Below, piece after piece: positions 44,209-55,025 of a DNA stretch of 64,000 nt. The stretch is from contig NC_030824.1 in NCBI RefSeq assembly GCF_001704415.2, positions 31,615,022 through 31,679,021 of the forward strand. Reading direction: 5' to 3'. The notes under the pieces were generated by a model, which made no database searches, had not been told where the DNA came from, and saw nothing but the letters and a program-made list of their open reading frames with translations. The position numbers and the translations under genes were made by a program. Numbering within the stretch: position 1 is the stretch's first letter; every line of letters starts with the position of its first letter. The stretch is from Capra hircus. Taxonomy: Eukaryota > Chordata > Mammalia > Artiodactyla > Bovidae.

Positions 44209-44909
44209 GATTTCTTTGCATTGTTCACTTAGGAGATTTTCTTATCTCTCCTTGCTCTTCTTTGGAACTCTGCATTCAGTTGGGTATATCTTTCCTTTTC
44301 TTCTTTGCCTTTTGCTTCTTTTCTTTTCTCAGCTATTTGTAAGGCCTCTTCAGAGAATCATTTTGCCTTTTTGCATTTCTTTCTCTTGGGCATGATTTTG
44401 ACCACCACCTCCTGTTTAATGTCATGAACCTCTGTCCATAGTTCTTCAGGCACTCTGTCTATCAGATCTACACCCTTGAACCCATTTGTCACTTCTACTG
44501 AATAATTGTAAAAGATTTGATTAGGTCATAACTGAATGGCCTAGTGGTTTTCCCTACTTTCTTCAATTAAAGTCTGAATTTGGCAATAAGGAGTTCATGA
44601 ACTGAGCCACAGTCAGCTCCTTGTCTTGTTCTTGCTGACTTTATAGAGCTTCTCCATCTTTGACTGCAAAGAATATAATCAATCTGAGTTCAACATTGAC
44701 TATCTGGTGATATCCATGTGTAGAGTGTAGAGTGTTCTCTTGTGTTGTTGGAAGAGGGTGTTTGCTATGGCCAGTATGTTCTCTTGTCAAAACTCTGTTA
44801 GCCTTTGCCCTGCTTCATTTTGTACTCCAAGGCCAAACTTTCTTATTTCTCGAGGTATCTCTTGATTTCCTACTTTTGCATTCCAGTCCCCTATGAGGAA
44901 AAGGACATC

Positions 44910-44926
44910 TTTTTTTTTTTTTTTTT
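44910..44926. repeat. Poly(T) run within BovB endonuclease
   Basis: 17 T (17 A on the coding strand). It expands an A-rich KK codon pair of the endonuclease domain and puts the downstream GDWNAK-type motif out of frame. Confidence 0.8.
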
Positions 44927-46113
44927 GGTGTTAGTTCTAGAAGGTTTTGTAGGTCTTCATAGAATTGTTCAACTTTAGCTTCTTTGGCATTAGTGATTGG
45001 GGCATAGACTTGGATTACTGTGATATGGAATGATTTGCCTTGGAAATGAACTGAGACCATTCTGTCGTTTTTGAGATTGCAGCCAAGTACTGCATTTCAG
45101 ACTCTCTTTTTGACTATGAGGGTCACTCCATTTCTTCTAAGGTATTCTTGCCCACAGTAGTAGATATAACTGTCATCAGAACTAAATTCACCCATTCCGG
45201 TCCATTTAGTTCACTGATTCCTAAAATGTAGATGTTTACTCTTGCTATCTCCTATTTGACCACTTTCAATTTACCTAGATTCATGGACCTAACATTCCAG
45301 GTTCCTATATATTATTTCTCTTTACAGCATTAGATTTTACTTTCACCACAAGATGCATCCTCAACTAGGTGTTGTTTCTGCTTTGGCTCAGCTTCTTCTT
45401 TCCTTCTGGAGCCATTTCTCTGCTCTTCTCCAGTAGCATATTGGGTATCTACCAGCCTGGGAAGTTCATCTTTCAGTGTCATATTCTTTTGCCTTTTCAT
45501 ACAGTTCATTGGTTTCTCAAGGCAAGAATACTGAAGTGGTTTGCCATTCCCTTCTCCAGTGCATCACGTTTTGTCCAAACTTTACATCATGACCTTTCCA
45601 TGTCGGATGGCCTTACATGGCATGGCTCATAGTTTGATTGAATTAAACAAGGTTGGGATACATGTGATTAGTTTGGTTAGTTTTCTGTAATTGTGGTTTT
45701 CATTCTGTCTACCCTCTGATGGATGAGGATAAGAGACTTATGGAAGCTTCCTGATGGGGGAAACTGGCTGTGGCTAAAATTGGGTCTTATTCTGCTCTGG
45801 TAGGGAGGGCCATGCTTAGTAAATCTTCAGTCCAGTATTCTGCTGATTGGTGGGGCTGTGTTCCCTCCCTGTAGTTTGGCCAAACTGAGGGTGATGACAG
45901 TAATAGTGATCTCCTTCAAGAGGACTTATGCCAGCACAGTGTGTGTCCCACGACTGTTGTAGTCAGAGCCCCTGAGTCTGTGGCAGGCCACTGTCGACCC
46001 ACACCTCTGCCAGAGACTCCTGGACACTCACAGGCAAGTCTGGCTCAATATCTAGCATAATATTTCTGTAATACTCTTAGCTTCAGTTTTCTCTGAGTGA
46101 TTGTAATGACAGT

Positions 46114-46334
46114 GTGTGCACGTGTGCTAAGTCACTTCAGTTATGTCTGACTCTTTGTGATCCTACGGACTGCAGCCAGCCAGGCTCCTCTGTCCTTGGG
46201 ATTCTCCAGGCAAGTATACTGGAGTAGGTTGCCATTCCCTCCTCCAGGTGATTTTCCTGACCTATGGGCCCAATGCGAGTCTTTTCTGTCTTCTGCACTG
46301 GCAACCTACCAGTAGTGCCACCTGGGAACCTCAG
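46114..46334 (-). mobile_element. Bov-tA SINE
   Basis: GTGTGTGCACGTGTGCTAAG and CACTTCAGTTATGTCTGACT at left, GTGCCACCTGGGAACCTCAG at right. Near full length, diverged. A short poly(A) at 46349-46362 lies downstream. Confidence 0.9.
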
Positions 46335-46789
46335 TAATAGTGCATATCGAAAAAAAAAAAATTTTGGTCATACTGAATGCTTATAGTTAGTGTTCAGTAG
46401 GGGACCTGACAATTATTAATACCCAGTGGTAAAGTTATTAGTAGTATTTAAGTATGTGAAAATAACTTAAAAATACTTAATAAGTATAAACTTCTATTAA
46501 TTTATAATTCAGATAATAACCCAATTATCCAATTTGCTTAGGGACTTTGTTTCTTTCCATGGCATTTTGGCATTGCTTTATGTACAAAATATTAATTGCT
46601 TTTAGTAATAAAATGTGTTTTGAATATAATCATGGACATAGAGATCATAGTATTAAAAACACATTTGCTTGCAATGCATGTTACCATCAGAGTGTAGTAT
46701 GTTATATTGAACATGCCTAGTTATAGTTTCCTTTTCTTTTTAAAAATATGCAGTCATTTTAAAAAGTGAGTTGATGAAGACTCTCTCTT
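46335..46789. other. Unassigned AT-rich sequence
   Basis: Nothing recognised beyond A/T runs and imperfect repeats of ACTTAATAAGTA-like text. Confidence 0.35.
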
Positions 46790-47165
46790 TTGACCAAACA
46801 TGATTTGGGCTCTTCTCAGTCCTCTTTTTGACTCACTCTCTCCTTGGCTTATTTAGTCAGGTTTTAGAAAGAATCCTGCTGGGTCACTTTACCAAAAATC
46901 CCCCATGATCTGATCAAATTCCCTAGCCCCTCCCTGGTATCCTGTCATCTTTACCTGCCTTCTGCAAAATTCCTATCAAGTTGGCTCAGCCCTAACCCCC
47001 CAGACTTGAGGTTTCCTCAGTAAATTTCCATCATTGATTCCCACCCTGCTCCTCGGTTATAAACCTCCTGAGTTGAACTTAATCTCTTTCCTCTACTACA
47101 AAACCCACTGTATTAACCCTCCTTGCCATCTTTAACAATTGTCTGAATAATTTTTTTTCTATATA
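46790..47165 (+). mobile_element. Possible LTR fragment (class I ERV-like)
   Basis: GGGTCACTTTACCAAAAATC, GGTTTCCTCAGTAAATTTCC, CTCGGTTATAAACCTCCTGA and TGAACTTAATCTCTTTCCTC have the order of an old gammaretrovirus-type LTR: a TATAAA-like promoter, then a CT-rich R/U5. Borders not seen. Confidence 0.45.
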
Positions 47166-49317
47166 GAGTTTAAGATCATGAAGTGGTCACAAAATATTGA
47201 ACTCAAATTTGAATTGCTGATATTTCAGCAATACTTCAGCAATAATGCTATAGCAATAATACAACAATAATTACTATTATTCACAGAAATTACTGAACAG
47301 CAGAGGAAGAAATCTGCATTTTATATATGGGTTGGGCAGTGGTTCTTTCAAAGGAAAAAGCTGAAACAATGACTCTGATCTTTGGTCCTGAAGTTTTAAA
47401 GGCAGGAACACAAATGGTTGTTATTAACACAGGCTTGGGGAAGAAGAAAGAAAGAAATTAATGTTAAATTTCCAATATTGCTCTGTCTGTATGGATACTC
47501 TGGAAAGAAAGAAAAAAAAAATGGAGGGGACAGGACAAATCTGCATTTCCCCTATAGAAAGCCTCTCCTGCTATTTTCATTTGGCCTCAAGGTTTTAGAG
47601 AGATCAATACTGATACTTTTCAGGGAAGGAAATAGGAACATGTGCCCTGGTGGAACTGCTTAGAATATTGAATAGTTTTTGACATAACTTGAGTCAGAGG
47701 CGAGGCATTACTCTCCAAGGAGAGAATTGCTACTACAGTGTGAAGCTCATGGGGAAAAAAGAAACTAAATGAAAGTTGGAAGGAGAATGAGTAGAGGTTT
47801 TTACTCCTCCCTACTTCTCAAGTTCACAAATAGGATGGTGAGTTGAGAATACAGGAGCTCAAAAAGAGCACTTTCCTCTGATGAAAACTGTTTCCCAGCC
47901 CATCATCACTATGGCAGAGGGCAATGAAAATGCCTCTCTCTCTATTTTAAATGAAAATTCATTCTTTAGGGTCGTATTTGCTTTCTTCCCTCTTTCATTC
48001 GATGGTTGCACTGCTGACATGGATTCACAATGGTTACTAAAATATTCACTGCAAAGAGCTGGTGTGAAACAGTCTCATTTACTGCTTCTCTTTTACTCAT
48101 CTGGATTAACCTTTCTCCAGCAATCACAGCATTGTAAACATCCCTCAGCATTAAATAAAAAACAGCAGTGTGCAGGCTTAAATGATTGCTTCAGCTTTTT
48201 TTCTGGCCCAATGCGTGACTTGTTTTATTTAGCAGTTTCTGCATTCCCCCACTGTTTAACAATCATGCATAGCTGAAAGCTTTGCCTTCACTTTCTTTCC
48301 CTTGTTTAATGAGACCTAAGATAAAACACTCTCTCCTCCCATTTTTCCCTTAAAGGTCAAGACTTGAATCAGAATCAGATTTGTAAGGTCAGTGTTCAAA
48401 TGTTACTGCTTTAGCCTGCATAGTGCCAAGAAAAAATGGAAGTCAATTGCAGAGAGGCAAAAATTAAGTTAAGGTTGACTTGAAAAAAAAAAAAATCCAA
48501 CTTGTATGTATTAATGTAACATTGTGGCTGAGAATTTAAACTCATAAAAGTCAAGAAAGTCAAAATTATGATCCTCCCAACTATTGTTATTCATTCCTTG
48601 CACACATGATAGTATTTTATGTACTGTATTTGCTGTTATATTTATGCCCTTATATAGAATATGCCAAGTTATAGTTACTAGGGGAAACATAACTTTTCAT
48701 TTCTAACTTTCCTGCATTCTAATTCTTTAGTACAATTAGCGTTAGCCTTCTCTTCCCTTTCCCCTTATTTTATTTCTCAAAGGAAAAAAAAAAAACAAAA
48801 ACAAATGAGATGACCACGTATCTCCCTGTTTTAACTGTTCACTGACCTTTTGGACTTATACATTTGTGGGTCAGGTTTCAAGTAAGGTAGAAAATTTCCT
48901 TTGTTTGGGAGAAGAGCTTTCTGCAGCTTGCAGACAAAAACCCAGTGATTTTTCTTTGTGGAGGAGGCCTGCAGAAAGTTGGCGGAGCTCTCCAAGGTCC
49001 TGATGCTCTATCCGTGTACTGTTCATAGCTTTGTATATCCTGCTTTATAATAGTTTGGCAAATAAAATAAAATTTGCAAGTTAAAACATAGTCAATAGTA
49101 GAGTACAGGTCTGTGAAGTTTCAGAGCAAAGTTTTAAGAGAAAATAACCAGTTTCTACTAGATTGGAAATTGTTCTATTTTCAGAAGAGAAAGTGCTTCA
49201 GAATATTTAGTACAGATAATACAAATCCAGCATAATTGAACAGAGTAATTAATACCTGCATAGATACAAGAGGTTTATTCAGTCACTTTTAGGCTCTATT
49301 TATTTAGCAGAATATGG
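47166..49317. other. Single-copy-looking sequence
   Basis: No transposon recognised in 2.1 kb. It contains a 131-codon plus frame (47881-48276) with no domain features, and a GC-richer patch at 48900-49020 followed by AATAAAATAAAATTT. Possible conserved non-coding or untranslated sequence; see findings. Confidence 0.45.
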
Positions 49318-49536
49318 CTGGTGGTAGAAAAGACTTTGGAATCAGACTTTGGATCTGTATTCAAATCTTGATTCTGATACTCACTTGATTTCTGGTCCCA
49401 TTTGGACAAGTCACTTAACCTTTTGGAGCCCTGATCTCCTAGCTTTTTAAACTGGTAACAATTTCCCCTTCTTGTAGGATTCTATAAAGATTACATGATA
49501 AATTTAAATAATCTGTCTCACGACAGGTGCTCATAA
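49318..49536 (+). repeat. MIR SINE
   Basis: TTGGAATCAGACTTTGGATC, TCAAATCTTGATTCTGATAC, GGACAAGTCACTTAACCTTT and CATAAAA end follow the MIR order (tctggagccagactgcctgg, ttgggcaagttacttaacct). Diverged. Confidence 0.75.
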
Positions 49537-49735
49537 AAGTATAGCCGAGTGATTAGCAGCAAGATACTAAAACCAGACTGCCTGTGTTTGCAGTCAAGCT
49601 ATGCCACTCAACTGTGTGACCTTGGACACACAGGTTAATATCTCATTTCACTTTTCTTATCTGTAAAGTAGGGATAATAATGAAATTCTTGTGAAAATTG
49701 AATGAGTTAACATGTAATTTCTAAAGGCAGTGCCT

Positions 49736-49747
49736 AGAGCATATTAA
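49736..49747. repeat. Target-site duplication, left copy (BOV-A2 half in MIR)
   Basis: AGAGCATATTAA, paired with AGAGTATATTAA at 49881-49892 (one mismatch). Confidence 0.8.
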
Positions 49748-49880
49748 TATTGGAGAAGTAAATGGCAACCCACTCCAGTGTTCTTGCCTGGAGAATCCCA
49801 GGGACGGGGTAGCCTGGTGGGCTGCCATCTCTGGGGTTGCACAGAGTTGGACACAACTGAAGTGACTTAGCAATAGTAGC
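49748..49880 (-). mobile_element. BOV-A2 SINE, partial
   Basis: TTGGAGAAGTAAATGGCAAC, CAGTGTTCTTGCCTGGAGAA, GGGTTGCACAGAGTTGGACA and CTGAAGTGACTTAGCAATAG. About one monomer in reverse orientation, with a decayed (GCA)n. Confidence 0.92.
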
Positions 49881-49892
49881 AGAGTATATTAA
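49881..49892. repeat. Target-site duplication, right copy (BOV-A2 half in MIR)
   Basis: AGAGTATATTAA, second copy. Confidence 0.8.
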
Positions 49893-49928
49893 ACACCTTA
49901 TTGATGTCAGCTAATAATACTGTTGCTC

Positions 49929-50149
49929 CGTTTTAGATATTGAGTGTCACAATCAAAAATAACTTGAGCGATTTATTGCTTATTAAATAGTTTTCAAATT
50001 TTCCAAATTGCCACTTTTGTTTTCCAACTTTTAGAATTTCCTTCTATGATAAGTAATTCACTTTCAGCTTAATTCTAATATATGGTAAAACGAATGGATA
50101 TCTATTTCTAGTTAAAATTGGAAACAAAGGCAAACTTTGTGTGAAATAA
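49929..50149. other. Unassigned sequence
   Basis: Nothing recognised. Confidence 0.35.
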
Positions 50150-50363
50150 AGTGAAAGTGTTATTCTTTCAATTGTGTCCAATTCTGTGTGATCCCATGGA
50201 CTGTAACCCACTGGGCTCCTCTGTCCAAGGAATTCTCCTGACAAGAATACATAGTGAATGGATAGCCATTCCCTTCTTCAAGGCATCTTCACAACCCAGG
50301 GATTGAACCCAGGTCTCCTGCATGGCAAGCAGATTCTTTAGCATATGAACCACCAGGGAAGCC
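50150..50363 (-). mobile_element. Bov-tA SINE
   Basis: GTGAAAGTGTTATTCTTTCA and GTGTCCAATTCTGTGTGATC at left, GAACCACCAGGGAAGCC at right. Full length with a few small insertions. Confidence 0.92.
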
Positions 50364-51160
50364 TAACTAGTTAAGGTATGATGCCACTAGACACCATTAT
50401 AGCTCCTTTAAACATCTTTTTAAATTTTTTTTCATATAACTTTTTAGAAACTATTAACTTTACTAGAGTTGAATTTTGATTTAACCTACTTAAATTATGA
50501 CTTTGCATAAATTACTCATGAAATAAGTGGCTCAAATTTCACATTAATTATGTTGATTTTTCAGTTACATTGCTACCTTGCTTATGAACAATATACATCA
50601 GTTCTTTTTCATGATCATTACATCTTATAAATATATCTTCCTTCTTTGCCTTTGGTTTTGCAACTTTAACCAATACCTACTCTGTTTTAATCACAATTTC
50701 TTTACTTACCAAATATATTTCCCTTGGCACTTGCTTCCTTTAGGTCTCAAACATGCAAATTATTCATTTCTGAATGCTAATGGAGCATTTTGATTTCCTT
50801 GGACAAGATTCCTTGGTTAGATAATTGTTTTCACTCTCATTGGTCATTTTATTTAATTAATTCTTACTGAGCACATACATTAGCCAGAAACTTGGGGCAT
50901 TTAAAGCATGTGCTATGCCTTCCTTGTTTGATACCATTAAAATGTCTATATCATTGCTCTAACATGATATATATATCAGTATATATATGTCAAATATAAA
51001 AAATTTTATTTATATATAAAAAAGAAACAGGTAAAATTAATTTTGATAAAGTATTTTATTTGGTCCAATACATCCACAATTTTATCATTTCCATGTATAA
51101 TTTATATAAAATTATTGATGAGATATTTGCATTCTTTTTTACACAGTTAATTTTAGTTTA
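50364..51160. other. Unassigned AT-rich sequence
   Basis: Imperfect TA-rich tract at 50968-51025, otherwise nothing recognised. Confidence 0.35.
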
Positions 51161-51320
51161 TAGTTATATTGAAGTATAATTGACAAATAAAATTATAAGA
51201 TATTTTGAGTATCCAATGTGATGATTTGATATACATAAAAATTTAGGAAAGATTTCCTCACAGAATAATAAATTAAAACACATCTATCACCTCATATTGT
51301 TACTTTTTTTCTCTTTTGGT
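51161..51320 (-). mobile_element. L1 3'UTR fragment
   Basis: TTATATTGAAGTATAATTGA, GTATCCAATGTGATGATTTG, ATATACATAAAAATT and CATCTATCACCTCATATTGT match a reverse-oriented old L1 3' end. Confidence 0.6.
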
Positions 51321-52098
51321 ATGAATGCACCCTGTCTTTAAAATCTAATGTGTGTTTGACATTTTTAGCACATCCCAGTTCTGACTGGCCACATTTCTAC
51401 TGCTCAATACATGCATGTGATTGTTGGCTACAGCTTTGAACAGCACAGGCTCCTTTAAGACAGGAGGCTGATATTAAACACTGTAGCACAAATGTGGGAT
51501 TAGATAGCATCTACTCAATAAAAGGACTTCCCTCTAACTTCAGTAAAACTGTCCCTTAAATCAATGCATGCTAATTTTCCCAACATAGCAATCAATGTTA
51601 AAATGAAATTATTCAAATCAATGATATGGTGAAGGTGTTGCAGTTAATTAATAAATTATAAAAGCCATTTATAGTTGAGATAGTGTTGGGGACTAATGCC
51701 TTATTATCTCTGATGAGTATTTTCTAGATTTAAGAAAATAGCTGAAGTTTAGATTTTAGAGTAGCATAAACTGAATTGGAAGTATATTCCTGGAGTCTAA
51801 AGTGTAATGACTTTTTTTTCTCTAAGAAAGTAACATAGAAACATACAAGCTCAAAGATAAAGTGCACACAGGCAGGAAACACTGGTAGTGAAGGATGTTT
51901 CATCTTCAAGACACTCACATATTCAGGTATCCAGGAAATCACCTTTAAAACACCCAACAATAGTGGCTTGAGCAGCCCTACACATGGGAGTCCCAGAGGT
52001 GTTTCAGAACACTGGTTATAACATTACGTTTCAAGGTAAGTCTTGGTTCCCATGGAAATCTTCAAGTGTGTACTGCAAGTCAGGCATTTTAAAACCTT
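51321..52098. other. Unassigned sequence
   Basis: No repeat recognised. Composition AT-rich. Confidence 0.35.
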
Positions 52099-52903
52099 CA
52101 GTTCAGGTCAGTCGCTCAGTCGTGTCCGACTCTTTGCGACCCCATGAATCGCAGCACGCTAGGCCTCCCTGTCCATCACCAACTCCCAGAGTTCACTCAG
52201 ACTCACGTCCATCAAGCCAGTGATGCCATCCAGCCATCTCATCCTCTGTTGTCCCCTTCTTCTCCTGCCCCCAATCCCTCCCAGCATCAGAGTCTTTTCC
52301 AATGAATCAACTCTTCGCATGAGGCGGCCAAAGTACTGGAGTTTCAGCTTTAGCATCATTCCTTCCAAAGAAATCCCAGGGCTGATCTTCAGAATGGACT
52401 GGTTGGATCTCCTTGCAATCCAAGGGACTCTCAAGAGTCTTCTCCAACACCACAGTTCAAAAGCATCAATTCTTCAGTGCTCAGCCTTCTTCACAGTCCA
52501 ACTCTCACATCCATACATGACCACAGGAAAAACCATAACCTTGACTAGACGGACCTTAGTCAGCAAAGTAATGTCTCTGCTTTTGAATATGCTATCTAGG
52601 TTGGTCATAACTTTTCTTCCAAGGAGTAAGCATCTTTTAATTTCATGGCTGCAGTCACCATCTGCAGTGATTTTGGAGCCCCCCAAAATAAAGTCTGCCA
52701 CTGTTTCCACTGTTTCCCCATCTATTTGCCATGAAGTGATGGGACTGGATGCCATGATCTTCGTTTTCTGAATGTTGAGCTTTAAGCCAGCTTTTTCACT
52801 CTCCTCTTTCACTTTCATCAAGAGGCTCTTTAGTTCTTCACTTTCTGCCATAAGGGTGGTGTCATCTGCATATCTGAGGTTATTGATATTTCTCCTGGCA
52901 AGC
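52099..52903 (-). mobile_element. BovB LINE, RT core to 3' end, well preserved
   Basis: Reverse BovB close to family consensus (GTCAGTCGCTCAGTCGTGTC, CGACTCTTTGCGACCCCATG). The minus frame 52474-53010 is open for 178 codons. From its residue ~40 it is pure BovB: NINNLRYADDTTLMAESEEL (catalytic YADD intact), LNIQKTKIMASSPITSWQID, ADGDCSHEIKRCLLLGRKVM, MYGCESWTVKKAEH-stop. A second frame (52159-52434) continues RRSNQSILKISPGISLEG to the C terminus. The early stop and 5' truncation (no endonuclease, no RT fingers) make it inactive. Its first ~39 codons come from flank. Confidence 0.95.
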
Positions 52904-53075
52904 TGAAAGGGGATCAAAAAAATAAAAAGGGAAATGAAAGTCTGAAAAAAAAAAAAAGACAGTGATATAAAGAGAGGCCAAGATAATATACATTGAGACA
53001 GAATACACAAACTTTTTTGTTAGTTTGTTTTCTTCTGGGAGTACTTACCCATGTTGCTTCTTTTAGGCAGAAAAT

Positions 53076-53092
53076 AAGGATAAAACATTTTA
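53076..53092. repeat. 17-bp direct repeat, left copy
   Basis: AAGGATAAAACATTTTA is repeated exactly at 53184-53200. The 91 bp between are almost only A and T. Confidence 0.85.
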
Positions 53093-53183
53093 TTTATTTT
53101 AAATTTTTTAATTTTTTTAAAAAGTATTAGCTGTCTCTTTTATTTTTTTATTTTTTAATATAAAACATTTTAAATCTTAAAAA

Positions 53184-53200
53184 AAGGATAAAACATTTTA
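53184..53200. repeat. 17-bp direct repeat, right copy
   Basis: Exact second copy; a partial third copy (ATAAAACATTTTAAA) lies at 53159-53173. Confidence 0.85.
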
Positions 53201-53477
53201 GTGAAATTTAAGTTACTTAGCATGTCTCCATTTTACTAAAATGTTTTTCTTCAAATTGAAAGGAGAGTGATTGCTTACTTCCCCAATTTGGTAATGCAGA
53301 TGTGTCGCAACCAGGATGCAGTCACAGAGGTAGCTGGCTTTTGTAAGTGCATAAGCTGGTTTTAGGAGCAGCAGAATGAAATGAGCAGAAATGTTCACAA
53401 ATTCCTTCTTAAGACATCAATTGCTCCATTTTCTTCATTGATGGTTGTAGCTCTTTCCATCATGGTGTAAGGGAAGG

Positions 53478-53690
53478 GAGTTTCCCAGGTTGCTCAGTGG
53501 TAAAGAACACACCCACCAATGCAGGAGACATGGGTTTGATCCCTCGGTGGGGAGGATCCCCTGGTGGAGGGCACAGCAACCCACTCCAGTATTCTTGCCT
53601 GGAGAATCCCATGGACAGAGGAATCTGGCAGGATATAGTCCATAGGGTTGCACAGAGTTGGCCATGACTGAAGCGACTGAGGACACATGG
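53478..53690 (+). mobile_element. Bov-tA SINE
   Basis: GAGTTTCCCAGGTTGCTCAG, TGCAGGAGACATGGGTTTGA, CCACTCCAGTATTCTTGCCT, GGGTTGCACAGAGTTGGCCA and TGACTGAAGCGACTGAGG. Confidence 0.93.
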
Positions 53691-53734
53691 ACATATAGGA
53701 AGGGACTTGGTCCCTCAAGGGTGTAAGAAGATTG

Positions 53735-53930
53735 ATGCTGTGCATAAAGTAGATAACTAATGAGGACCTACTGGGCAGCACAGGGAACTCTGCTCAATGC
53801 ACTGGTGACCCGAGTGGAGGGATGTCCGAAAGGAAAGAGGTGTCTGTGTGTTTGCACAAAGGATTTTGCTGTACAGTAGACACCAACACGACATTGTAAA
53901 GCAACTATGCACCAATAAAAGTTAATTTCA
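53735..53930 (+). mobile_element. L1 3'UTR fragment
   Basis: AACTAATGAGGACCTACTGG, GCAGCACAGGGAACTCTGCT, TTGCTGTACAGTAGACACCA and CATTGTAAAGCAACTATGCA followed by CCAATAAAAG, an L1 3' end with its polyadenylation signal. Confidence 0.82.
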
Positions 53931-55008
53931 AAAGAGAATCTCTATACCCGTTTATCATACTAGTCTTTCTCTTTTATTGTTGAGTGGAAGGGAGAGCTGT
54001 ACTAAAATTCCCTGAAGACAAGTGTGGTATAAATCTGTAATGGGGTAGGGAGGGGTCTGAAGGAGAGAAGCTCTTCAACCATCATTTTCACTGTGAAATC
54101 AGACAAGAGAGCCGAGTGAAAATTAACTTGAAGTCTTAGAAACTGACACGTGTCTTCTGTGATTTAGAGGAGTGTGATGTAAAGTCTGGTGTTGAAATAA
54201 GAAACATGGCAGACAGGCATTTTTATGTTGTCTGTAATTGGACAAATGAAGATGATTTGTTGAAGGTGATGCTAATGACAACAAGCCAAAGTCAAACCTT
54301 GAGCCAGGAGGCAAAATAAAGAAGAGAGAAGGAACATATACCCAGGTTCACAGAAAAGATTTTGTGCCAGAGGGAAAATTCTTGTTAACCACAAAAATGA
54401 AAATGGAGAATTATCTCTCTGGCTGAGTTTTAATTTTTATTGTTATCTCCTCTCTTGTGTAGCTGACTGTTTCACTGAACACTCCCAGCTTACTGTGCAT
54501 TGCTATTGCAGGTCGTATTTAAAAAACTACCTATTTTCAATTATGATAACAAACATTTTGCCATCCTGTTGGACTGGAGATAACTTTAGTTTTCAAAAAT
54601 AAGCAAGCAGTTTAGCAATAATTTTTTTTTAGTAGTAATTAGGGTTATATTTTATTTCCCATTATCCTAGACACCCTTCATCTCTGGGCCACACTCAACA
54701 TAGACATAATCACACACCTGCCTCATTTATACTTATCTTTGCTATCAGCTCCTGCCCCCTCCTGCCAGCCAACTTCCTCCTGGGCTTAACCTTGGGGACG
54801 AATCCATGGCTTTTTGAGTTAGAACTGAACATTTTCCTCTGGTCATAACTAAAGAGCTTCCATATTAAAACAAGCAAACAATCAAAAAATAAAAATTAAC
54901 CATAAAGAAAATAGGAAACTAAGAATATTTAATTTCACTTAAAATTTCTAACCTGATGTTAAAAGATTCTTTCATTTTATGTCCCCAGTTTTCCACATGG
55001 CCCCATTT
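53931..55008. other. Unassigned sequence
   Basis: No repeat recognised in about 1.1 kb. Confidence 0.35.
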
Positions 55009-55025
55009 AAAACATTCTATCCCAG

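Larger units (their letters stand above)
41303..46055 (-). mobile_element. Near-complete BovB LINE with three nested insertions
   Basis: Reverse-oriented, 3' end at 41303 and 5' region reaching ~46055. Pieces are 41303-41806, 42003-42511, 43031-43750 and 44209-46055, about 3.6 kb in all. It includes the RT domain (minus 42126-42386: GRNINNLRYADDTTLMAESK, YADD intact), the connector, and the endonuclease. The minus frame 44815-45060 has VIQVYAPITNAKEAKVEQFY; the GDWNAK-type motif follows but out of frame. The last ~350 bp is 5' leader sequence. It is inactive but is the most complete LINE of the window. Confidence 0.9.
49537..49928 (+). repeat. MIR SINE, split by a BOV-A2 half
   Basis: CCAGACTGCCTGTGTTTGCA, CTGTGTGACCTTGGACACAC, CTTATCTGTAAAGTAGGGAT, TTGAATGAGTTAACATGTAA, CAGTGCCTAGAGCATATTAA, then after the SINE GAGTATATTAAACACCTTAT and GTCAGCTAATAATACTGTTG. 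It sits directly behind another MIR in the same direction. Confidence 0.85.

Noticed and set aside
45510..45560. SINE-like phrase GGCAAGAATACTGAAGTGGT inside the BovB
   Set aside because: It resembles Bov-tA/BOV-A, but this phrase belongs to the BovB 5' part itself and runs on without a break, so it is not a separate insertion.
47881..48276. 131-codon plus-strand open frame as a gene
   Set aside because: No family resemblance and low-complexity composition typical of chance. Kept only as a finding for conservation testing.
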